A stretch of DNA of 21,388 bases. Source: Hyphomicrobiaceae bacterium. Its GTDB lineage: Bacteria; Pseudomonadota; Alphaproteobacteria; Rhizobiales; JAKIUO01. A program made the translations under genes and the position numbers. The stretch covers positions 1 to 21,388 of the forward strand of contig JAKIUO010000024.1 in the NCBI GenBank assembly GCA_021647535.1. Direction: 5' to 3'. This document shows positions 15,889-21,388 of the stretch, piece by piece (the first letter of the stretch is position 1; each line of letters begins with the position of its first letter). The notes below the pieces were generated by a model. That model searched no databases and was not told the DNA's origin. It was given only the letters and a program-made list of their open reading frames with translations.

Positions 15889-16854
15889 ATGCTAGAATTT
15901 ACTCCTGAACAGGAACTTGATGCCTATCGCGAAATGCTGTTGATCCGGCGTTTTGAAGAAAAGGCGGGTCAGCTTTATGGCATGGGCTTTATTGGCGGTT
16001 TCTGTCATTTGTACATTGGCCAGGAAGCCGTTGTTGTTGGTATGCAAATGGCGATCAGCAAGGGCGATCAGGTCATCACCACCTATCGTGATCACGGCCA
16101 TATGCTGGCTTCTGGTATGGACCCCAAGGGCGTTATGGCCGAGTTGACCGGACGTGCTGGTGGTTATTCCAAGGGCAAGGGCGGCTCCATGCACATGTTC
16201 TCGCTTGAAAAGAATTTTTATGGCGGCCATGGCATTGTCGGCGCTTCTGTGCCGCTGGGTTCCGGTTTGGCCTTCGCCAATAAATATCGCGGCAATGATC
16301 GCGTCAGCCTGACCTATTTTGGTGACGGCGCTGCCAATCAGGGGCAGGTCTATGAAAGCTTCAATATGGCCAAGCTTTGGGATCTGCCGGTGATTTATGT
16401 CATCGAGAACAATAAATATGGCATGGGCACCAGTATTGAGCGCTCTTCCGCAACCACTGACTTTTCCCAGCGCGGTGCAAGTTTTGACATCCCTGGCGAA
16501 CAGGTTGATGGCATGGATGTACGGGCGGTGAAAGAGGCGGGCGACAAGGCTGTGAAACGCGCACGTGAAGGCGGTGGACCCTATATCCTCGAAATGCTGA
16601 CCTATCGTTATCGCGGCCATTCCATGTCTGATCCGGCCAAATATCGCTCGCGTGAAGAAGTGCAGAAAGTGCGCAAGGAAAGCGATCCCATTGAACAGCT
16701 CAAAAAGCGCATTGTCGCTGATGGTATTGCCAGTGAAGATGACCTGAAAGCGCTCGACAAAGAGGTCAAGGCCATCGCTGCAGCTGCTGCTGAGTTTGCA
16801 CAAAATGATGTGCATCCAGACCCTTCTGAACTTTACACCGACATCCTCCGCTAA
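15889..16854 (+). CDS. pdhA: pyruvate dehydrogenase E1 component, alpha subunit
   Basis: With PdhB it forms the thiamine-diphosphate-dependent E1, which decarboxylates pyruvate and transfers the acetyl group to lipoyl domains. It has 321 residues. Diagnostic parts are REMLLIRRFEEKAGQLYGMG, the GGKGGSMHMF-type loop (near 93-104), the diphosphate/Mg motif starting GDG at 145-147 and ending NNK at 174-176, and the loop YRYRGHSMSDP (239-249). The start is fixed: an in-frame TAA stands directly before ATG 15889. The protein therefore lacks the basic extension of about 25 residues that many rhizobial PdhA proteins carry. The ribosome binding site is weak (GGAATAGAAG). A 128-base gap with two inverted repeats separates it from pdhB. 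Confidence 0.96.
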   Translation: MLEFTPEQELDAYREMLLIRRFEEKAGQLYGMGFIGGFCHLYIGQEAVVVGMQMAISKGDQVITTYRDHGHMLASGMDPKGVMAELTGRAGGYSKGKGGSMHMFSLEKNFYGGHGIVGASVPLGSGLAFANKYRGNDRVSLTYFGDGAANQGQVYESFNMAKLWDLPVIYVIENNKYGMGTSIERSSATTDFSQRGASFDIPGEQVDGMDVRAVKEAGDKAVKRAREGGGPYILEMLTYRYRGHSMSDPAKYRSREEVQKVRKESDPIEQLKKRIVADGIASEDDLKALDKEVKAIAAAAAEFAQNDVHPDPSELYTDILR

Positions 16855-16855
16855 A

Positions 16856-16899
16856 GTGCTTTCCGGAAAAGTGGATACCGGTTTTCCGAAATGAAGCAC
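16856..16899 (+). repeat. rhizobial-type intergenic palindromic repeat
   Basis: A 44-base imperfect palindrome begins 2 bases after the pdhA stop. Outer arms are GTGCTT (16856-16861) and AAGCAC (16894-16899); inner arms are CGGAAAA (16864-16870) and TTTTCCG (16882-16888). The - strand reading of the core, GAAAACCGGTATCCACTTTT, closely resembles a palindrome I know from many intergenic regions of Rhizobiales genomes. It could stabilise or process the pdhA 3' end. The match to that repeat family is from memory and not tested. Confidence 0.7.
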
Positions 16900-16913
16900 G
16901 AAGAAACAAAGAA

Positions 16914-16955
16914 CCAGGGTCTTTCATTGACAAACGTAAAACGGAAAGACCCTGG
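16914..16955 (+). repeat. 12-bp perfect inverted repeat in the pdhA-pdhB gap
   Basis: CCAGGGTCTTTC (16914-16925) and GAAAGACCCTGG (16944-16955) are exact reverse complements around an 18-base loop that contains TTGACA. As RNA this is a stable hairpin ending 27 bases before the pdhB ATG and 13 bases before its ribosome binding site AAGGAG. There is no T run after it, so it is not a classical terminator. It may modulate mRNA stability or pdhB translation, or be an operator if read as DNA. Confidence 0.75.
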
Positions 16956-16982
16956 GCGGATCTTTTGCAAGGAGCAATCTTG

Positions 16983-18368
16983 ATGGCTACAGAAATTTTG
17001 ATGCCGGCGCTATCTCCAACCATGGAAGAGGGCAAGCTGGCCCGCTGGCTGGTTAAAGAAGGCGACGAAATCAATGCTGGTGATGTGATCGCCGAAATTG
17101 AAACAGACAAGGCGACTATGGAAGTCGAAGCCATTGATGATGGCCTGATGTCCAAACTGCTGGTGGCTGAAGGGGCTGAAGGCGTCAAGGTCAATACACC
17201 CATCGCCATTGTTATGGAAGAGGGGGAAGAGGCCAACGGAGCGGCTCCGGCGACAGCTCCTGCGCCCACCGTGGCAAAGGCCCCAATTGTTGAAGCGCCA
17301 AGCGCTCCAGAACCTGCCCTGTCAGCAGCACCTGCCAGCCCGGTGATCACTGAAACAAAAGTTTCGGGAGATACGGCCATGGTCGAGATAACCGTGCGCG
17401 AAGCCTTGCGTGACGCCATGGCCGAAGAAATGCGCCTTGATGACGATGTTTTCGTGATGGGAGAAGAAGTCGCCGAATATCAGGGCGCTTACAAGGTGAC
17501 ACAGGGCCTGCTGGCCGAATTTGGCGAAAAGCGCGTCATCGACACACCGATCACCGAACATGGCTTTGCCGGGATTGCTGTGGGCTCGGCCTTTGCCGGT
17601 TTGAAACCTGTCGTCGAGTTCATGACCTGGAACTTTGCCATGCAGGCCATCGACCATATTTTAAATTCAGCCGCCAAAACGCTGTATATGTCCGGTGGGC
17701 AGATGAGCAGCTCCATTGTCTTTCGCGGGCCAAATGGAGCGGCCTCACGCGTTGGCGCGCAGCACAGTCAGGATTATTCGTCCTGGTATGCGCAAGTGCC
17801 GGGGCTAAAGGTTGTAGCTCCCTATACGGCGGCAGATGCCAAAGGCCTGTTGAAGGCCGCTATTCGCGATCCCAATCCCGTCGTATTTCTTGAGCATGAA
17901 ATGGTTTATGGCCAGACTTTTGATATTCCTGACGTTGAAGACCTGATCATTCCGATTGGCAAGGCTGATATTGTCAGAACCGGCAAGGATGTAACAATTG
18001 TTTCGTTCTCGCGTGGTATGCAGCTGGCCAATGAAGCTGGTAAAAAACTGGCGGAACAGGGCATTGACGCCGAGATCATTGATCTACGCACTTTGCGCCC
18101 GCTTGATATGGAAACCGTACTGACCTCTGTGCGTAAAACCAACCGTATTGTAACCGTCGAAGAAGCCTGGCCGGTGGCCTCCATTGGTTCGGAAATCTGT
18201 TCCAGAGTGACATCAGAAGCTTTCGATTATCTGGATGCGCCACCCACCAAGGTCACCGCCAAGGATGTGCCCATGCCCTATGCCGCCAATCTTGAAAAGC
18301 TGGCATTGCCATCAATTGATGATGTAATGAACGCCGTGCATGGCGTTTGCTACAAAGACCAGGCCTAG
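16983..18368 (+). CDS. pdhB: pyruvate dehydrogenase E1 component, beta subunit with N-terminal lipoyl domain
   Basis: Second half of the E1 heterotetramer, 461 residues against about 325-330 for stand-alone E1 beta. Residues 1-79 are a lipoyl domain with the attachment lysine K43 in EIETDKATMEVEA. An Ala/Pro-rich linker follows (about 83-125), then the transketolase-like E1 beta domain (about 135-455) with MGEEVAEYQGAYKVTQG around the thiamine-contacting Glu near 161-162, DTPITEHGFAGIAVG, and the C-terminal domain with VTIVSFSRGMQLANE and VEEAWPVASIGSEI. AAGGAG at 16969-16974 stands 8 bases before ATG 16983, which I prefer over the in-frame TTG at 16965. A lipoylated E1 beta is known in rhizobia and relatives. 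It lies 12 bases before pdhC. Confidence 0.96.
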   Translation: MATEILMPALSPTMEEGKLARWLVKEGDEINAGDVIAEIETDKATMEVEAIDDGLMSKLLVAEGAEGVKVNTPIAIVMEEGEEANGAAPATAPAPTVAKAPIVEAPSAPEPALSAAPASPVITETKVSGDTAMVEITVREALRDAMAEEMRLDDDVFVMGEEVAEYQGAYKVTQGLLAEFGEKRVIDTPITEHGFAGIAVGSAFAGLKPVVEFMTWNFAMQAIDHILNSAAKTLYMSGGQMSSSIVFRGPNGAASRVGAQHSQDYSSWYAQVPGLKVVAPYTAADAKGLLKAAIRDPNPVVFLEHEMVYGQTFDIPDVEDLIIPIGKADIVRTGKDVTIVSFSRGMQLANEAGKKLAEQGIDAEIIDLRTLRPLDMETVLTSVRKTNRIVTVEEAWPVASIGSEICSRVTSEAFDYLDAPPTKVTAKDVPMPYAANLEKLALPSIDDVMNAVHGVCYKDQA

Positions 18369-18380
18369 AAAGGGAACAAG

Positions 18381-19721
18381 ATGTCCATACCAATTTTGAT
18401 GCCTGCTCTTTCTCCCACTATGGAAACAGGCAAGCTGGCCAAATGGCACGTCAAGGAAGGGGACGAAATTGCTCCGGGTGATGTCATTGCCGAAATCGAG
18501 ACAGACAAGGCCGTGATGGAAGTTGAAGCCATTGAAGAGGGCCGCATCGGCAAGCTCTATATTGCCGAAGGCGAGGCAGATGTGCCGGTTAATACAATGA
18601 TCGCCATGGTGCTGACTGACGATGATGAGGGCGATGATGACAAAGAAGCGGAAACGCCAGCTTCCTCCGCCCCAACATCACCGCTTATTGAAACAACGCA
18701 AAGCCAAGCGGCACCAGTGGCTCTTGTCGCAACACCCGTTGTAAAGGAAGCTGGCGATCGCTTGTTTGCCAGTCCATTGGCGCGGCGCATTGCAAAAGAG
18801 AACAAGCTGTCGCTAGCAGGGATCTCTGGTAGTGGCCCCAGAGGGCGCATTGTCAAGAAAGATGTGGAACTGGCGCTGGCCAATGGAAGTGCAGCTTCAC
18901 CAGATGGCGTTAAAGCTGTTGCAACTGCGCCCGTTGTTGGAGCTGGTCTTGCGGCTGCAAATACAGCCGTTAGCGCCCCCAAAACGCCAGCCGGGCTCGA
19001 CGACAAGGAAATCTTCTCACTCTATGAGGAAGGCAGCTATGAGGTCGTGCCGCACGACAATATGCGCCGTATTATTGCCGACCGATTGACATTGGCCAAA
19101 TCAACCATTCCGCATTTCTATCTGTCCATTGATTGTGAACTCGATGAATTGCTCCAGGCCAGAAAGCGCATGAATGAGGCGGTTGCCGCTGACGGAGTGC
19201 GCCTGTCTGTCAATGATTTCATCATCAAGGCGCTGGCACTGGCCATGCAAAAAGTGCCCGACGCCAATGCCACATGGGGCGGGCAAGGTGTATTGAAACA
19301 CAAACGTTCGGATGTCGCCGTTGCGGTCGCCGTGGAAGGCGGGCTGTTCCCGCCTGTTATCCGTCATGCCGATCTCAAAACCCTGTCAGAAATCTCCAAC
19401 GAGATGAAAGACCTTGCCCACCGCGCCAGAAGCAAAAAACTGGCCCCCCACGAATATCAGGGCGGCACCACTTCTATCTCCAATCTGGGCATGTTCGACA
19501 TCAAACAGTTCGACGCCGTCATCAATCCCCCTCACGCCAGTATATTGGCGGTGGGCCGGGGACAACAACGCCCGGTTGTCAAAGAAGGTGAGCTGGCGGT
19601 CGCCAATGTCATGTCCTGTACGCTCTCTTGCGATCACCGTGTCATAGACGGGGCGCTAGGCGCACAATTGCTCAAGGCGTTCAAAACCTATATCGAAGAG
19701 CCGGTTACCATGCTGGTTTAA
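18381..19721 (+). CDS. pdhC: pyruvate dehydrogenase E2 component (dihydrolipoamide acetyltransferase)
   Basis: Core of the PDH complex, moving the acetyl group from lipoyl-lysine to CoA; 446 residues. Domains in order: one lipoyl domain (1-80, K43 in EIETDKAVMEVEA), an acidic then Ala/Pro-rich linker, the peripheral-subunit-binding domain (about 129-165, FASPLARRIAKENKLSLAGI then GSGPRGRIVKKDV), a second flexible linker, and the catalytic domain (about 215-446). The active-site motif DHRVIDG has H419 and D423, and GGTTSISNLGMF is also present. AAAGGGA at 18369-18375 is the ribosome binding site. The lipoyl domain closely resembles that of the preceding gene. The stop TAA forms the base of a small hairpin at 19720-19735. 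A structured 184-base gap to lpdA follows. Confidence 0.97.
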   Translation: MSIPILMPALSPTMETGKLAKWHVKEGDEIAPGDVIAEIETDKAVMEVEAIEEGRIGKLYIAEGEADVPVNTMIAMVLTDDDEGDDDKEAETPASSAPTSPLIETTQSQAAPVALVATPVVKEAGDRLFASPLARRIAKENKLSLAGISGSGPRGRIVKKDVELALANGSAASPDGVKAVATAPVVGAGLAAANTAVSAPKTPAGLDDKEIFSLYEEGSYEVVPHDNMRRIIADRLTLAKSTIPHFYLSIDCELDELLQARKRMNEAVAADGVRLSVNDFIIKALALAMQKVPDANATWGGQGVLKHKRSDVAVAVAVEGGLFPPVIRHADLKTLSEISNEMKDLAHRARSKKLAPHEYQGGTTSISNLGMFDIKQFDAVINPPHASILAVGRGQQRPVVKEGELAVANVMSCTLSCDHRVIDGALGAQLLKAFKTYIEEPVTMLV

Positions 19722-19735
19722 GCCCTAACGGGCTT
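19720..19735 (+). repeat. short hairpin at the pdhC stop codon
   Basis: AAGCCC (19720-19725), loop TAAC, GGGCTT (19730-19735) forms a 6-bp stem overlapping the last two bases of the pdhC stop codon. No T run follows (the next bases are GTCCTC), so it does not look like an intrinsic terminator. It directly precedes the larger element at 19738-19858. Confidence 0.5.
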
Positions 19736-19737
19736 GT

Positions 19738-19858
19738 CCTCGCCGGACAGGCAGCCTGTTCAGCTGGAACCAAAGGCAAGCCTTTGGAAACCATTTTGAA
19801 AATAGGGGTTTGGGGATTATTCCCCAACGCTATCTGCGAAGATGCCTGCCCGGCGAGG
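19738..19858 (+). repeat. 121-base self-complementary element between pdhC and lpdA
   Basis: The two ends pair over 16 positions with one mismatch: 19738-19753 (CCTCGCCGGACAGGCA) with 19843-19858 (TGCCTGCCCGGCGAGG). The enclosed 89 bases hold further hairpins: GTTC/GAAC at 19758-19770, CCAAAGG-CAAG-CCTTTGG at 19770-19787, and TTGGGGA-TTAT-TCCCCAA at 19810-19827. The 5' arm can alternatively fold on itself (ACAGGC-A-GCCTGT, 19747-19759). This is a closed stem with several internal hairpins, as in a structured RNA or a non-autonomous palindromic repeat. It ends 36 bases before the lpdA ribosome binding site. I do not recognise it as a known riboswitch, and it encodes no convincing protein. Confidence 0.65.
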
Positions 19859-19905
19859 GCGGCGCCTGCAAGGTGCTTCTGGGGCGCTATTTACAAGGAA
19901 CTCAC

Positions 19906-21309
19906 ATGTCTCAATCCAATTTTGATCTTGTTGTTATCGGTGCTGGTCCCGGAGGCTATGTAGCGGCTATACGGGCGGCGCAACTGGGGATGAAAACGGC
20001 GATTATTGAGCGTGAAAATCTGGGCGGGATCTGTCTCAATTGGGGGTGTATTCCGACCAAGGCCTTGTTGCGCTCTGCCGAAATGTACCAGAACATGAAA
20101 CACGCCGCCAAATATGGTCTTTCGACTGGCGAGATTGGTTTTGATCTGCAGGCCATTGTCAAGCGTTCGCGGGCTGTTTCGAAGCAGCTGACAGGCGGGG
20201 TTGGCTTTTTGATGAAGAAGAACAAGATCACGGTGATTGATGGCACAGCCAAATTGGCCGGGTCTGGCAAGATTGATGTGACTGGTAAGGATGGCGCCAG
20301 CAGCACTGTCACTGGCAAGCACATCATCATTGCGACCGGCGCACGAGCGCGCAGCTTTCCCGGCCTTGAGCCTGATGGCAAGAAGATCTGGACCTATCGT
20401 GAGGCATTGGTGCCGGATATTATGCCTAAATCTTTGCTGGTGGTAGGCTCTGGGGCGATTGGCATTGAGTTCGCATCTTTCTTTAATACGCTTGGTGCCA
20501 AAGTCACGGTTGTCGAGATGATGGACCGGGTGATGCCGGTGGAAGATGAAGAAATTTCCGCTCTGGCCCGCAAGAGCTTTGAGAAGCAGGGCATGACCAT
20601 TCATACCGGGGCCAAGGTTTCGGATCTGAAAAGCGGTGCCAGTGATGTTACGGCCACCATTACCCTCAAGGATGGGAAAAGCTCTAGCGAAACATTTGAG
20701 CGGGTTATTCTGGCGGTGGGCATTATCGCCAATTCTGAAAACCTTGGGCTGGAAGAGGCTGGCGTCAAGGTTGAACGTGGCGATGTGCTGATTGATGAGT
20801 TTTGCCGGACCACGGCTGAACATGTTTATGCGATTGGTGATGTGGCCGGGGCTCCGGCGCTGGCGCACAAGGCCAGCCATGAAGCCATCATCTGCGTTGA
20901 AAAAATTGCCGGGCAGGAAGGTGTTCATCCGCTGGATCGCAGCAATATACCGGGCTGTACCTATTGCACACCGCAGGTGGCCTCGGTGGGCATGACAGAA
21001 AAAGTGGCACGTGGGGCCGGGCATGAACTGAAAATAGGAAAATTTCCCTATCAGGCCAACGGCAAGGCCATTGCGCTGGGCGAGACCGAGGGCATGATCA
21101 AGACCATCTTTGATGTTAAAACGGGTGAACTGCTCGGCGCGCACATGATTGGCGCCGAAGTCACGGAGTTGATTCAGGGCTTCGTGATCGCCATGAACCT
21201 CGAGACCACCGAGGCTGAACTCATGCATAGCGTCTTTCCGCATCCAACTCTGTCCGAGATGATGCACGAGTCGACACTCGAAGCCTTTGGCCGCGCGCTG
21301 CACGTATAG
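19906..21309 (+). CDS. lpdA: dihydrolipoyl dehydrogenase (PDH E3 component)
   Basis: FAD flavoprotein that reoxidises dihydrolipoyl groups with NAD+; 467 residues, the normal length. Motifs: FAD-binding GAGPGGYVAAIRAAQLG (12-28), redox disulfide C43/C48 in GGICLNWGCIPTK, NAD-binding VVGSGAIGIEFASFF (179-193), the second FAD motif YAIGDVAG (308-315), and the catalytic pair H446/E451 in FPHPTLSEMMHE near the C-terminus. I chose ATG 19906, with AAGGAA at 19895-19900 as ribosome binding site; the frame is open to 19810, but those residues are unlike the family. Its position after pdhABC indicates the PDH-dedicated E3, though it may also serve 2-oxoglutarate dehydrogenase. The 184-base structured gap leaves open whether it is co-transcribed at the same level as pdhC. 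Confidence 0.97.
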   Translation: MSQSNFDLVVIGAGPGGYVAAIRAAQLGMKTAIIERENLGGICLNWGCIPTKALLRSAEMYQNMKHAAKYGLSTGEIGFDLQAIVKRSRAVSKQLTGGVGFLMKKNKITVIDGTAKLAGSGKIDVTGKDGASSTVTGKHIIIATGARARSFPGLEPDGKKIWTYREALVPDIMPKSLLVVGSGAIGIEFASFFNTLGAKVTVVEMMDRVMPVEDEEISALARKSFEKQGMTIHTGAKVSDLKSGASDVTATITLKDGKSSSETFERVILAVGIIANSENLGLEEAGVKVERGDVLIDEFCRTTAEHVYAIGDVAGAPALAHKASHEAIICVEKIAGQEGVHPLDRSNIPGCTYCTPQVASVGMTEKVARGAGHELKIGKFPYQANGKAIALGETEGMIKTIFDVKTGELLGAHMIGAEVTELIQGFVIAMNLETTEAELMHSVFPHPTLSEMMHESTLEAFGRALHV

Positions 21310-21388
21310 GGAGTCAGGTACCAGACATTGTCAGGCCCACTACTCAAAATCGAGGGACGGGGATCATCGAAGGCCGAGCTGCCGCGAC
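21310..21388. other. non-coding end of window
   Basis: The final 79 bases after the lpdA stop hold no reading frame, terminator or RNA gene that I can support. A downstream gene may begin beyond the edge. Confidence 0.6.

Noticed and set aside
19891..21303. 470-codon open frame on the - strand opposite lpdA, and similar long ones opposite pdhA (15892-16899) and nuoG (886-1980)
   Set aside because: They lie fully antisense to genes with clear motifs, their translations show no recognisable domain, and the codon bias of the sense gene explains the lack of stops.
1..21388. An undescribed defence, secretion or biosynthetic system
   Set aside because: Every supported protein gene but one has an established core function, and the exception belongs to the widespread DUF218 family. 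No cassette of unknown genes is present.

Overview
The window reads as a stretch of core chromosome from an alphaproteobacterium, most likely of the order Hyphomicrobiales (Rhizobiales). The basis is recalled family knowledge combined with what is visible: NuoG has only three cluster-binding motifs (no N7 site), the pyruvate dehydrogenase E1 beta subunit carries its own N-terminal lipoyl domain, the orders nuoN-birA-rnj and eno-ftsB-pdhABC-lpdA are typical of that group, and an intergenic palindrome resembles one scattered through rhizobial genomes. Base composition looks close to 50% GC by eye, lower than in many soil rhizobia. I do not assign a genus.

Positions 1-12835 hold the distal part of a complex I operon on the + strand: the end of nuoF, then nuoG, H, I, J, K, L, M and N, followed almost without gap by birA (biotin protein ligase) and rnj (ribonuclease J). 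Several joints overlap or are 1-6 bases apart, so translational coupling is likely. The largest gaps in this block are 82 and 92 bases, on either side of nuoJ.

Positions 12848-14077 form a junction of mostly opposite polarity. A tRNA-Cys(GCA) gene on the - strand faces the end of rnj with only 12 bases between them. Next comes a - strand gene for a membrane-anchored YdcF/SanA-type DUF218 protein, and then an intergenic region that must hold divergent promoters for this gene and for eno.

Positions 14078-21309 hold a + strand central-carbon block: enolase, the divisome protein FtsB/DivIC, and the complete pyruvate dehydrogenase complex (E1 alpha, E1 beta with lipoyl domain, E2, E3). Enolase makes phosphoenolpyruvate, which pyruvate kinase (not in the window) converts to pyruvate. 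PDH turns pyruvate into acetyl-CoA and NADH, and complex I oxidises that NADH to drive proton pumping, so the two halves are functionally adjacent. The last 79 bases hold no gene I can support.

I found no mobile element with a transposase, no CRISPR array, no phage gene and no defence island. All protein genes except the DUF218 gene belong to well-known families with a clear role, and none points to an undescribed protein system. The most unusual signals are non-coding: a 121-base, strongly self-complementary element between pdhC and lpdA, and two inverted repeats in succession between pdhA and pdhB.
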